From contig NZ_SKCH01000013.1 in NCBI RefSeq assembly GCF_005434945.1, positions 1 to 64,000 on the forward strand: a DNA stretch of 64,000 nucleotides. Reading direction: 5' to 3'. Positions within the stretch are counted from its first letter, which is position 1. Each line of letters begins with the position of its first letter. Below the pieces are notes generated by a model. That model was not told the DNA's origin, did not search any database, and was given only the letters and a program-made list of their open reading frames with translations. Shown piece after piece: positions 16,759 to 24,656 of the stretch. The translations under genes were made by a program, and so were the position numbers. This stretch comes from Prescottella subtropica (GTDB lineage: Bacteria; Actinomycetota; Actinomycetes; Mycobacteriales; Mycobacteriaceae).

Positions 16759-17370
16759 ATGGCGGGCAGGACAGATCCGCGACGCGACCCTACTCCGGAG
16801 GCGGGGGAGGATCTGCGTCGTCTTGCGCTCCGGCAAGCGGGGTATTTCACGACCGGGCAGGCGCTGCGGGTCGGGTACACGACCGAGGACATCGGCGGCC
16901 GTCTGGCCGAGGGGTCCTGGTTGCGGATCGAACGGGATCTGTTCCGCCTCGCCTCGTTCCCGCGCACCGATCTCGAGGAATACGCCAAATGGTGCGCGTG
17001 GTTCGAGGGCGACGCGGTCGTCTCGCATCAGAGTGCCGCCGAACTGCACGGGCTCGGGCACCTGCAGCCGAGTTTCGTGCACCTGTCCACCCCGGGTTCC
17101 GCCCCGGCACCCACCCGCCGACTCGCGCTGCACCGGCGCCGACTCCGCGACGAGGACTGCGAGCAGGCCGGTCCGCTGCGCATCACCACCCCGCTGTGCA
17201 CGGCCCTCGACCTCGCGTCCGGCGGTATCGCGCAGGACCTGTTCGACGAGGTGATCGGCGACGGCGTCGCGATCGGCCGCATCGACCCCGCCGAACTGAG
17301 GGTCGCCGCGGAACTGCAACCGCAGCAGATCGTCGACCGTATCGAGCACGCGCTGGGTGCGTGCGAGTGA
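16759..17370 (+). CDS. AbiEi-like antitoxin-domain protein
   Basis: A 203-residue protein whose N-terminal half fits the AbiEi antitoxin winged-helix domain (LALRQAGYFTTGQALRVGYT, then SWLRIERDLFRL). The central part (SHQSAAELHGLG, LALHRRRL, ITTPLCTALDLA) matches the restriction-endonuclease-like continuation often found with it. No AbiEii-type nucleotidyltransferase toxin lies next to it, so it is an orphan and probably a chromosomal regulator. ATG 16759 follows the -10 box TAGGGT (16747-16752) by 6 nt, indicating a leaderless mRNA. Confidence 0.72.
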   Translation: MAGRTDPRRDPTPEAGEDLRRLALRQAGYFTTGQALRVGYTTEDIGGRLAEGSWLRIERDLFRLASFPRTDLEEYAKWCAWFEGDAVVSHQSAAELHGLGHLQPSFVHLSTPGSAPAPTRRLALHRRRLRDEDCEQAGPLRITTPLCTALDLASGGIAQDLFDEVIGDGVAIGRIDPAELRVAAELQPQQIVDRIEHALGACE

Positions 17371-17376
17371 GCCGCG

Positions 17377-18165
17377 CTACCGAACCGGCGCGACATGCTC
17401 CCACGGCACCGTGAGCACGCAGTCGCGGATGCGGCGGCGCTGCGGGACGACGGGGTGACCGAGATCGGCCAGCAGCCGCAGTGACTCACGCCAGCGGACC
17501 CGCGGCCCGAACGGGGCGAGTCCGGCGGCGACCGCCCACGCCCGGTCGGCGGCGACGAGCAGGTCGTGGATGCGTTCGCCCTCGACGTTGCGGTGGATGA
17601 GGGCTTTGGGGAGCCGCTCGGCGACGTCGCTCGGCCGGTCCACGGCGAACGGATCCCACGCGATCGTCAGCGACCGCGGACCGTCCCGGTCCAGCAGCAC
17701 CCACGCGCAGCGGCGGCCGAGTTCGTCGCACGTGCCGTCGACGAGGAGCCCGCCCGGCGCGAGCCCGGACCGCAGCCGGCCCCACGCATCCTCGACGGCG
17801 TCCTCCGGGTACTGCCGCAGCACGTTGAACGCCCGGATCAGCGTCGGCCGCAGGCCCGCGAGTTCGAAACCGCCGCGCGCGAACACGACCCCGTCGCGGC
17901 CGGGAACGACCCGGGCGGGATCGATCTCGAGTCCCACGACCCGCACATCGGAGCGCACCGTCCGCATTCGGGCCGCCAACTCGAGTGTCGTCACCGGCAT
18001 CGCCCCGTAGCCGAGGTCGACGATCAGCGGATCGGACGCGCCCCGCAGCGTGCGCCGCACGAGCGGATCGTGGATCAGCCGGCGGTCGCTGCGGCGCAAC
18101 CGGTTGATACCGGTGGTGCCGCGGGTGATGACGCCGACAGGTTTACCTTCGCGCACCCCGCTCAC
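17377..18165 (-). CDS. Class I SAM-dependent methyltransferase-like protein
   Basis: A 262-residue protein with a degenerate methyltransferase core: PLIVDLGYGAMPVTTLELA replaces the usual Gly-rich motif I, VVGLEIDPARV supplies the acidic ribose ligand, and LAPGGLLVDGTCDELGRR forms the later strand. Actinobacterial relatives keep this altered motif. The substrate is unknown. GTG 18165 overlaps the upstream DUF2505 stop (GTGA), which indicates translational coupling. It is convergent with the AbiEi-like gene. Confidence 0.72.
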   Translation of the reverse strand: MSGVREGKPVGVITRGTTGINRLRRSDRRLIHDPLVRRTLRGASDPLIVDLGYGAMPVTTLELAARMRTVRSDVRVVGLEIDPARVVPGRDGVVFARGGFELAGLRPTLIRAFNVLRQYPEDAVEDAWGRLRSGLAPGGLLVDGTCDELGRRCAWVLLDRDGPRSLTIAWDPFAVDRPSDVAERLPKALIHRNVEGERIHDLLVAADRAWAVAAGLAPFGPRVRWRESLRLLADLGHPVVPQRRRIRDCVLTVPWEHVAPVR

Positions 18166-18668
18166 CGGGCTGCGAGCCAGGCGGTGGTGATCGCGGCCTC
18201 GTTGCGAAACAACTCCACCAGGTTCGCCAGCATCAGTTCCTCGATCTTCCCGCCGACGAACGGGATCGACACCTTCGCCTCCGACGTGGTGCGCAGCGTG
18301 CACCCGGTGCCGGTACCGAACAGCTCCATCGTCCCGGTGAGGCTGCCCGGTGCGGCCGGGATCGTGGCCTCGTACGTGCCGGTCACCGGATCCCCGAACC
18401 GGGTGTACCGCTCGGTGCGGGTGATGATCAGGTCGCTCTTGAGGACCGCCTGCGCGATTTCCGGCAGTTCGGTACGCGGCAGCACATGGTGGATCACCAG
18501 GTCGATACCGTCGGCGGTGACCTCGTGCGACACGAGGCTGCCGGCGTTGTCCGCGAACGTACGCATCTGAGCCATCCGCGCCTCCCAGTAGCCGCGATCG
18601 CCGAGCGCGGCGTACACCGTCTCGGCGGGATGCTCGAACGTGGCGGAATAGTCGATGCGACGGGCCAT
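18162..18668 (-). CDS. DUF2505 protein, copy 1 (Rv0481c-like)
   Basis: A 168-residue START/SRPBCC-fold protein of family DUF2505. It begins MARRIDYSATFEHPAETVYA, the typical first strand and helix of a lipid-binding cavity, and ends with the helix KIEELMLANLVELFRNE. It probably binds a hydrophobic ligand; function unknown. It forms a tandem pair with the next gene, with which it shares the same architecture and C-terminal motif, and is coupled to the methyltransferase-like gene by GTGA overlap. Confidence 0.78.
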   Translation of the reverse strand: MARRIDYSATFEHPAETVYAALGDRGYWEARMAQMRTFADNAGSLVSHEVTADGIDLVIHHVLPRTELPEIAQAVLKSDLIITRTERYTRFGDPVTGTYEATIPAAPGSLTGTMELFGTGTGCTLRTTSEAKVSIPFVGGKIEELMLANLVELFRNEAAITTAWLAAR

Positions 18669-18728
18669 GACCTGCAGATTACCGGCCGATGACAGACGTG
18701 TCGGCGAAATCTGCGACGGGTCCGGTGT

Positions 18729-19244
18729 CTACGACGGGTTCGCCGCCGTCCACCGCGCGGTGAAGTCCTGCTCGGCGTCGAACAGTTCGATCACCTGACC
18801 GGCGATGACCTCCTCGATCCTGCCGCCGATCAGCGGCATCTTGACCTCCACCGAACCGTCCACGACCAGCAGTGATCCAGTGCCGGTCGAGTCGTCCGCG
18901 GTCAGGGTCAGGGTGCCGCGCAGTCGCCCGGGAACACCCTCGACCGCGGCGGTGAAGGTGCCGGACGCCCGGCCGTCCTGTAACGCACCCCACGATTCGG
19001 TGCGGGTGATGTGCAGATCACCCGGGCGGATCTTCGACACGATCGCCGGCAGATGCTCGGCGGGGACCGCCTGCGTCATCGCCACCTCGACCGCGGCGTC
19101 CCCGGCCGTCCACTCGTCGATCGTCGCGCCGGGACCGCCCACGTCCTGCAGCCGGGCCCGCCAGTACCGCTCGTCGGTGAGCGCGGCATGCACGGTCGCG
19201 ACCGGCTGGGGGTAACGGGCGGAATGCTCGATGCGTCGGGACAT
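18729..19244 (-). CDS. DUF2505 protein, copy 2
   Basis: A 171-residue paralogue of the neighbouring DUF2505 protein: start MSRRIEHSARYPQPVATVHA parallels MARRIDYSATFEHPAETVYA, and both end in a G-G-[RK]-I-E-E helix. The pair arose by tandem duplication. ATG 19244 follows TAGCGT (19252-19257 on the minus strand) by 7 nt, so it should be leaderless. Its promoter overlaps that of murB on the other strand. Confidence 0.76.
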   Translation of the reverse strand: MSRRIEHSARYPQPVATVHAALTDERYWRARLQDVGGPGATIDEWTAGDAAVEVAMTQAVPAEHLPAIVSKIRPGDLHITRTESWGALQDGRASGTFTAAVEGVPGRLRGTLTLTADDSTGTGSLLVVDGSVEVKMPLIGGRIEEVIAGQVIELFDAEQDFTARWTAANPS

Positions 19245-19251
19245 GGACGGC

Positions 19252-19261
19252 ACGCTACCGT
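19252..19261. promoter_or_regulatory. Overlapping divergent -10 boxes for murB and DUF2505
   Basis: TAGCGT on the minus strand (19252-19257) and TACCGT on the plus strand (19256-19261) share two base pairs. Each sits 6-7 nt before its own start codon (ATG 19244 and GTG 19268). Both -35 regions must therefore lie inside the opposite gene. Confidence 0.65.
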
Positions 19262-19267
19262 TTTCCC

Positions 19268-20371
19268 GTGTTGGATCCACTCATCCGGGGGCGCCTCGAC
19301 CAGGTCGGCGCACAGTTGTCCGAGCAGGTACCGCTGTCGAGCCTGACCACGCTGCGGCTCGGCGGTCCCGCCGCGGTCCTCGCGGACTGCCCGACCACCG
19401 CGATCCTCGTGGACACCGTCCGGCTCCTCGACGCCGCAGGGGTCCCGACGCTGATCCTCGGCGGCGGCTCCAACCTGGTGATCTCCGACGCCGGTTTCGA
19501 CGGTGTCGTGGTCCGGGTGGCCGACGCGGGCGTCGACATCGGCGAGAACGGAGAGAACACGGTCTGCGCGCAGGCCGGCGCGGTGTGGGACGACGTCGTC
19601 GCGGCGACGGTCGCCGCCGGGTTCGGTGGCCTCGAATGCCTGTCCGGGATCCCCGGCTCCACCGGCGCGACCCCGGTGCAGAACGTCGGTGCCTACGGTG
19701 TCGAGGTGGGCTCGCTGCTGCGCCGCGTCCGACTGCTCGACCGCACCACCGGCGAGGTGCGCTGGGTGGAGCCGTCCGCGCTCGGGCTCGGCTACCGCAC
19801 CAGTGTCCTCAAGCACCGCTCCGACGCGCTGGTCCTCGCCGTCGAGATGACCGTCCGCCCCGACGGGTCCAGCGCCCCGCTCGCGTACCGCGAACTCGCG
19901 TCCGCGCTCGGCGCGACCGAGGGGGAACGCCGGCCCGCCGCCGCCGTCCGCGACACCGTCCTGGGGCTGCGCCGCGGCAAGGGCATGGTCCTCGACGCCG
20001 CCGACCACGACACGTGGAGCGCCGGCTCGTTCTTCACCAACCCCGTCGTGCCCGACTCCCGGCTGCCCGCGGTGCTGGACGTGATCCGCGCGACGGTCGG
20101 CGCGGACACCCGGATCCCGCAGTTCCCCGGTGATGCGGGCACCAAACTGTCTGCGGGGTGGCTCATCGAGCGCGCCGGATTCGGCAAGGGGTATCCGGCC
20201 GACGACGCCCCGGTCCGGTTGTCCACCAAGCACACCCTCGCGCTGACCAATCGTGGTGCGGCGTCCACCGCCGACCTGATCGCGCTCGCACGCACCGTCC
20301 GCGACGGTGTCGAGGAGGCGTTCGGGGTGCGGCTCGAACCGGAACCCGTCACCGTCGGCTGCGCTGTCTGA
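19268..20371 (+). CDS. murB: UDP-N-acetylenolpyruvoylglucosamine reductase
   Basis: A 367-residue MurB, the FAD- and NADPH-dependent enzyme making UDP-MurNAc for peptidoglycan. FAD-binding segments TLRLGGPA and LGGGSNLVISD are present, as is the GIPGSTGATPVQNVGAYG loop; the proton-donating Ser lies in SAGSFFTNPV, and AGWLIERAGFGKGY is the C-terminal signature. GTG 19268 follows TACCGT by 6 nt and has no Shine-Dalgarno. It is followed by lprQ, so two wall enzymes are adjacent, as in Rv0482-Rv0483. Confidence 0.95.
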   Translation: MLDPLIRGRLDQVGAQLSEQVPLSSLTTLRLGGPAAVLADCPTTAILVDTVRLLDAAGVPTLILGGGSNLVISDAGFDGVVVRVADAGVDIGENGENTVCAQAGAVWDDVVAATVAAGFGGLECLSGIPGSTGATPVQNVGAYGVEVGSLLRRVRLLDRTTGEVRWVEPSALGLGYRTSVLKHRSDALVLAVEMTVRPDGSSAPLAYRELASALGATEGERRPAAAVRDTVLGLRRGKGMVLDAADHDTWSAGSFFTNPVVPDSRLPAVLDVIRATVGADTRIPQFPGDAGTKLSAGWLIERAGFGKGYPADDAPVRLSTKHTLALTNRGAASTADLIALARTVRDGVEEAFGVRLEPEPVTVGCAV

Positions 20372-20431
20372 GCGCCGCCGGGTTTCCCGTGTGGCGGAAG
20401 CCACTGTCGCAGTGCGGGTACCGTGGTTTTC

Positions 20432-21619
20432 GTGCGTGAACTGGGTATTCGGGTAAATAGGGCGCGGCTGTGGGCGGTGGCCGCGGCGCTCCTCGGGACG
20501 CTCCTCCTCGCCGGCTGCACCATCCCCACCGGTGATGCCGCGGACGCCGCCCCGGCCGCGTCCGGACCCGTCGTGACTGTGACCGAGAACCCGGCACCCG
20601 ACGCTCGTGGCGTCAGCCCGATCGCGCCGGTCTCGGTGACCGTCGCGCAGGGCACGATCGTCGACGCCGCGCTCACCAACACCGTCGGCAGGGCCGTTGC
20701 GGGAACGTTGAGCCCGGACCGCACGGTGTACACGATCACCGAACCGCTCGGCTACGACACGACGTACACGTGGTCGGGAACCGCGGTCGGCGGCGACGGC
20801 ACGACCGTGCCGATCACCGGCAGTTTCACCACCCTCGCCCCCGACACCCGCACGTCGGTGCGCACCAACATCGCCGACGGCCAGGTCGTCGGTATCGCCG
20901 CCCCGATCATCCTGCAGTTCGACGGCCCGATCGCCGACAAGGCCGCCGTCGAGAAGGCTCTGACGGTGACCACCGACCCGCCGACGACCGGGTCGTGGGC
21001 GTGGCTGGCCGACGACAACGGTGCCCGCGCGCACTGGCGTCCCGAGAACTACTGGACGCCGGGCACCGCCGTGCACGTGGACGCGAAACTGTACGGCCTG
21101 GACTTCGGGGGCGACGCGTACGGCGCCGGTGACCTGTCACTGAACTTCTCGATCGGCCGCAGCCAGATCGTCAAGGCGAACGCCCCCAGCCACCGCATGC
21201 AGGTGGTGCGCGACGGTGCCACGATCATGGACATCCCCGTCAGCTACGGCGAGGGCAACGAGAACCGCAACGTCACCCGCAGCGGCATCCACATCGTCAC
21301 CGAGAAGCACGAGGACTTCCTGATGTCGAACCCGCCGTACTACGAGAACGTGCGCGAGCGGTGGGCCGTCCGGATCTCCAACAACGGCGAATTCATCCAC
21401 GCCAACCCGCTCACCGTCGGTGTGCAGGGCGCATCCAATGTCACCAACGGCTGCATCAACCTGTCGCTGTCGGACGCCCAGGAGTACTTCGGTACCGCGC
21501 TGTACGGCGACCCGGTGGAGGTCACCGGCACCCGCATCGACCTCTCCGCCGCGGACGGCGACGTCTACGACTGGGTGGTCGACTGGCCGACGTGGCAGTC
21601 GATGTCCGCGCTGGCGTAG
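20432..21619 (+). CDS. lprQ: L,D-transpeptidase lipoprotein (LprQ / LdtMt5 type)
   Basis: A 395-residue exported lipoprotein that forms 3-3 cross-links in peptidoglycan. The signal peptide ends in the lipobox LLLAGC, two immunoglobulin-like domains follow (about residues 45-250), and the YkuD catalytic domain is at the end. The active site reads FIHANPL...[11 protein letters not shown]: the nucleophile Cys is present but the His of the usual SHGC motif is Asn, which I recall is also the case in LdtMt5. GTG 20432 is preferred over GTG 20423 because TACCGT (20419-20424) ends 7 nt before it. Confidence 0.9.
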   Translation: MRELGIRVNRARLWAVAAALLGTLLLAGCTIPTGDAADAAPAASGPVVTVTENPAPDARGVSPIAPVSVTVAQGTIVDAALTNTVGRAVAGTLSPDRTVYTITEPLGYDTTYTWSGTAVGGDGTTVPITGSFTTLAPDTRTSVRTNIADGQVVGIAAPIILQFDGPIADKAAVEKALTVTTDPPTTGSWAWLADDNGARAHWRPENYWTPGTAVHVDAKLYGLDFGGDAYGAGDLSLNFSIGRSQIVKANAPSHRMQVVRDGATIMDIPVSYGEGNENRNVTRSGIHIVTEKHEDFLMSNPPYYENVRERWAVRISNNGEFIHANPLTVGVQGASNVTNGCINLSLSDAQEYFGTALYGDPVEVTGTRIDLSAADGDVYDWVVDWPTWQSMSALA

Positions 21620-21668
21620 TACCGCTGCCGGGCGGAACCGAACGCTCGTGTGCCGCGTCCATCCCTGT

Positions 21669-22463
21669 ATGACTGTGTATTCCGGGTATCCGATGGGACG
21701 TCCCGACGGTGACGCGCGGTGGCGGTTCACGGCCGCCGAGTTCCACACCCTGTGGACGCGTCTGGGACGGGACCGACTGCCGTACCCTCTGCGGTACACC
21801 CCGACCGGGTTCTTCGAGGACGACCTCGACGACCAGAGTCGCGCCGCCGTGGCCGCCGTCCTGCCGCGGGTGACCGAGGACCTGCACCGTCGGCTGACGG
21901 TGCTCGCCGAACCCGACATCCGGATCGAGGTCGCCGGCTACACGGACCTCGACGGGCACGACGAGGAACCGGTCCGCATGCACGCCGGTATCCGCGGCGG
22001 TGTCGGTGTGCTCGCCGTGCAGACGGGCGACGGCGACGTCCACCTCTCGGGGGTCGTCGCCGCCGCGATCCCGGCCGAGATCGCCTCGTCTCTGCCCCGG
22101 TTCGCTGCGGGCACACGTCCGGCGCTGCGGTTCCGGCGCGACGAATTCGATTCGGGTGACGGCCGTCTGCTCACGTCCGTGGGTTCCGTCGGCGGGCGGG
22201 ACGCGGCGCGGGTCCTGCTCACCCGTCGGCGCGCCGGGGTCGGGGAGATCACGGTGTTCGCGGGGGCGGCGTACGACAGCCGGCCCACCACCGACGGTGC
22301 GAGCCTGCACTGGGTCGACGTCGCAGGCGACGGCAGGTATCTGTTGCACGGCGACCCCGACGTCACCGTCGAACCGGTGACCGAGGCCCGGACGACGGAC
22401 CGGATCGCCCGGCTCGTCGACGCGGCGGAACCGATCGGGCGGCGGCCGCGTCCAACCCTGTGA
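21669..22463 (+). CDS. EspG-family ESX secretion-associated protein
   Basis: A 264-residue protein matching the EspG family of type VII secretion chaperones, which bind PE-PPE or related substrates in the cytosol. It begins with the typical FTAAEFHTLWTRLGRDRLPYPL segment, followed by the beta-sheet containing VAGYTDLDG, GVGVLAVQTGDGDVHLSGV and a final helix with ARTTDRIARLVDAA. No ESX ATPase, EccB or mycosin gene lies in the window, so this is a satellite locus. It is the first of four tightly spaced genes. Confidence 0.75.
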   Translation: MTVYSGYPMGRPDGDARWRFTAAEFHTLWTRLGRDRLPYPLRYTPTGFFEDDLDDQSRAAVAAVLPRVTEDLHRRLTVLAEPDIRIEVAGYTDLDGHDEEPVRMHAGIRGGVGVLAVQTGDGDVHLSGVVAAAIPAEIASSLPRFAAGTRPALRFRRDEFDSGDGRLLTSVGSVGGRDAARVLLTRRRAGVGEITVFAGAAYDSRPTTDGASLHWVDVAGDGRYLLHGDPDVTVEPVTEARTTDRIARLVDAAEPIGRRPRPTL

Positions 22464-22489
22464 CTGCACGACACGGGGAGGGATCGGCA

Positions 22490-22996
22490 ATGACCGACAG
22501 TGGTATTCGCGACGAATCACGGGACCGGCACCGGGGCCGCAACGCGGACCTGCGTGCGCAGGTCGACGACATGCTCGGCGCACTGCAGACACAGACCGAG
22601 GCGCTCGCGGCGGCGCAGGGGACGGTCGCGGGCCTGACCGCGACCGCCGAATCGCCCGACGGGCTGGTCCGGGTCACCGTCGACGCGGCCGGCGCGGTCC
22701 GGTCGGTGTCGATTGCGCCGGCCGCGTTCGGACGCACCACCACCGAGCGGCTCGCGGCGTCGGTCACGGCCGCCGCGGTCGCCGCCACCGCCGACGTGCG
22801 GGCGCAGGTCGCCGAACTGCTGGCCCCGGTCACCGCGGCGGCCGCGAGCATGCCGGACCTGTCCGACATCGTCTCCGGGGCGCCGAGTCTGCGGAACCTC
22901 GTCCCCACCGTCGCCACGGAATTCACTCCGGCCGACATCGTGGACGATCTGCACGACTGGCGGGCGCCGATCCTGCGGGAGGCGCACCGTGGTTGA
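22490..22996 (+). CDS. YbaB/EbfC-family protein in a type VII accessory locus
   Basis: A 168-residue YbaB/EbfC-fold protein: a coiled coil (about residues 20-50), the strand region LTATAESPDGLVRVTVDAAG, then SVSIAPAAFGRTTTERLAAS. The C-terminal 60 residues are extra. In actinobacteria such longer YbaB proteins accompany EspG and WXG100-like genes. ATG 22490 follows GGGAGGG at good spacing; GTG 22460 overlapping the EspG stop is an alternative. It overlaps the next gene by 8 nt. Confidence 0.72.
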   Translation: MTDSGIRDESRDRHRGRNADLRAQVDDMLGALQTQTEALAAAQGTVAGLTATAESPDGLVRVTVDAAGAVRSVSIAPAAFGRTTTERLAASVTAAAVAATADVRAQVAELLAPVTAAAASMPDLSDIVSGAPSLRNLVPTVATEFTPADIVDDLHDWRAPILREAHRG

Positions 22997-23303
22997 CGGT
23001 ATGCGCGCCGATCCGGATCAACTCGTCGGTGCCGCAGCAGGATTCGACATCCTGTCCGAACGGGTGTCGGAGGCGTCCGCTGCCCTCGCCGCTGCTCTCG
23101 ACGCCGAGGGGGCGAGCTGGGGCGCCGACGATCCCGGCACGACGTTCGCGGCGCAGTACACGCCGGGCCGGGACGTCGCCACGGCCGCGATCCGGCAGCT
23201 GGCCGCCACGTTCGCGGCCGTCGCAGCGGGACTCCGCGACACCGGTGCCGCATTCGCGGCCACCGACGACGGATTCGCCGGCACTCTCGGGGGAGGACAC
23301 TGA
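22989..23303 (+). CDS. WXG100-like type VII secretion protein
   Basis: A 104-residue all-helical protein, the size and design of WXG100/ESAT-6-like substrates: two amphipathic helices (about 8-35 and 60-95) with a turn containing SWGADDPGTTFAAQYTPG, where W-G replaces the strict WxG. It has no signal peptide. GTG 22989 overlaps the YbaB gene by 8 nt (GTGGTTGA); ATG 23001 is an alternative. It probably pairs with the following protein as a heterodimeric secretion module. Confidence 0.65.
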   Translation: MVDGMRADPDQLVGAAAGFDILSERVSEASAALAAALDAEGASWGADDPGTTFAAQYTPGRDVATAAIRQLAATFAAVAAGLRDTGAAFAATDDGFAGTLGGGH

Positions 23304-24133
23304 TGGGGATCGAGATTCCCGGAGCCCTACGCACCGTCGCTTCCGTTGCGGTGGGCCAGGACTGGCCGGACGGGGACGAGACGTCGCTGCGACGTGTCGC
23401 CGACGCGTGGGACCTCGCGGCGGTCGCGCTCGACCGGGTGGGCGCCGACGGCACCCGGGCGATCGCACCGGCGCTGGCCGCGGTGTCCGGGATCGTGAAC
23501 GACGCGGTCGCCGGTAAGTGGCAGCAGGTCGACGCGTCCATCGAGGACCTGGCGGCCGTGTGCCGGCAGCTCGCCGACGCGTGCGACGCGACCGCCGCCG
23601 ACGTCGAGCACGCGAAACTGTCGATCATCGCGGCGTTGGTGACGCTCGCCGCGGAGATTGCGGCGCTCCTGGCGGCCGCGCCGCTGACCGCCGGGATCTC
23701 CACGGCCGGGGCCGCGGCCGCGGAACTCGCGACGCAGGTCACGGTGCGGATGATCCTGCGGGAACTCCTCGCGAAACTGGGCCGGGACGTGCTCACCGAC
23801 GTGCTCGTCGACACCACGGTCTCCGGGCTCCTCCAGCTCGGGCAGATCGCGGAGGGTAATCGCGCCGGCATGGACTGGGGTGCGCTCGGCCGGGACGCGT
23901 ACGGGAGCGCGGTGTCGTCGATGGTCTCGCAGGGGCTCGGCGGGCTGCCCGGCGCGCGGGCAGCGGCCGGGGAGATCGACACGCTCACCGGGCGGCTGGT
24001 CGGTGACGGTCTCGTCGACGCCCTGATCGCACCGACGAGCACCCGGATCGGGGACGCAGTCGAGGGCGGGCTCGAGCCGTCGTCGGACGCGGGCGAAAAC
24101 CCGGTCGGCACAGGCTCGTTGAACATGAACTGA
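23303..24133 (+). CDS. CpnT-N-terminus-like protein without a toxin domain
   Basis: A 276-residue protein. The start IPGALRTVASVAVGQDWPDGDETSLRRVADAW is the helical WXG100-like entry domain found at the N-terminus of CpnT and other actinobacterial polymorphic toxins. Hydrophobic helices (about residues 110-145) with many Ala follow, as in the channel part of such proteins. The protein then stops at TGSLNMN where a toxin would normally begin. ATG 23303 overlaps the previous stop (TGATG). Either it is a natural carrier or channel subunit or a truncated toxin; no toxin remnant is visible in the next 500 bp. Confidence 0.62.
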   Translation: MGIEIPGALRTVASVAVGQDWPDGDETSLRRVADAWDLAAVALDRVGADGTRAIAPALAAVSGIVNDAVAGKWQQVDASIEDLAAVCRQLADACDATAADVEHAKLSIIAALVTLAAEIAALLAAAPLTAGISTAGAAAAELATQVTVRMILRELLAKLGRDVLTDVLVDTTVSGLLQLGQIAEGNRAGMDWGALGRDAYGSAVSSMVSQGLGGLPGARAAAGEIDTLTGRLVGDGLVDALIAPTSTRIGDAVEGGLEPSSDAGENPVGTGSLNMN

Positions 24134-24167
24134 GAGCGATGCGCCGACCCGGAACCGTTTTCCCTGG

Positions 24168-24173
24168 TACAAT
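24168..24173 (+). promoter_or_regulatory. TACAAT -10 box downstream of the type VII locus
   Basis: TACAAT is the most A/T-rich -10-like box in the area. No convincing -35 is seen at 16-18 bp upstream. Transcription from about 24180 would cover the two small ORFs that follow. Confidence 0.4.
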
Positions 24174-24256
24174 GGCCGCAACACGGTGTGGGGCCTACCG
24201 GCGCCGCACGAGTGTCACGATTCCGGTATCACGACGCGAGGAGGTGAGGGAAGCCG

Positions 24257-24340
24257 ATGAACAGCCGCGACTGCCGCCCGTCGACTCTCGGAAACCGTCC
24301 GATCCTCGATCCGAGTCGAGTACCGCTCTCTCCGATCTGA
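24257..24340 (+). CDS. Possible 27-residue leader peptide
   Basis: The frame encodes MNSRDCRPSTLGNRPILDPS followed by seven more residues. A strong purine-rich Shine-Dalgarno (GAGGAGGTGAGGG, 24238-24250) precedes ATG 24257. The peptide has no recognised family. It lies in a 334-bp stretch between the CpnT-like gene and the next small ORF, and could be a regulatory leader. Evidence is only the ribosome binding site and the upstream -10 box. Confidence 0.35.
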   Translation: MNSRDCRPSTLGNRPILDPSRVPLSPI

Positions 24341-24467
24341 TTTCGTCGTTCCGACGCAATCGCAGATCTTCTTCATCCCGTATGTACTGACGCATACCCG
24401 GATGGCACATATCTGAAACCGGGTGAAAACCTCTGCCCTGGTTCATTTCCCGTACAAGGAGGAGGCC

Positions 24468-24602
24468 ATGATGTCGATCGTCTCTACCCTGCGCAAGCTC
24501 TGGGCGCGCTACGACCTCACCCCGCAGGAGCGGGCGAATCTGCGAGCGTCCTATCTGCCGCCGGCCGTCGTCGCGGCCTCGCTCGGCGGCGGCCGGTTCT
24601 AG
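24468..24602 (+). CDS. Small 44-residue protein of unknown function
   Basis: ATG 24468 is preceded by AAGGAGGAGG at ideal spacing, one of the best ribosome binding sites in the window. The product starts MMSIVSTLRKLWARYDLTPQ and contains a basic amphipathic helix, then YLPPAVVAASLGGGRF at the C-terminus. No signal peptide, cysteine or known family is seen. It ends 54 bp before the leaderless LCP gene. The Ala/Gly-rich tail could be a processing or binding element, which is speculation. Confidence 0.55.
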   Translation: MMSIVSTLRKLWARYDLTPQERANLRASYLPPAVVAASLGGGRF

Positions 24603-24656
24603 ACCGATGCCGCGTGCGGATACCCGCACGTCACCGGCATGGGCTAGGTTGGCGCG

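Noticed and set aside
16759..17370. AbiE toxin-antitoxin system
   Set aside because: Only the AbiEi-like half is present; no AbiEii nucleotidyltransferase toxin lies on either side.
24139..24390. 83-codon frame across the small-ORF region
   Set aside because: No ribosome site, basic and Ser/Arg-rich composition typical of a shadow, and it conflicts with the better-supported 27-codon ORF.
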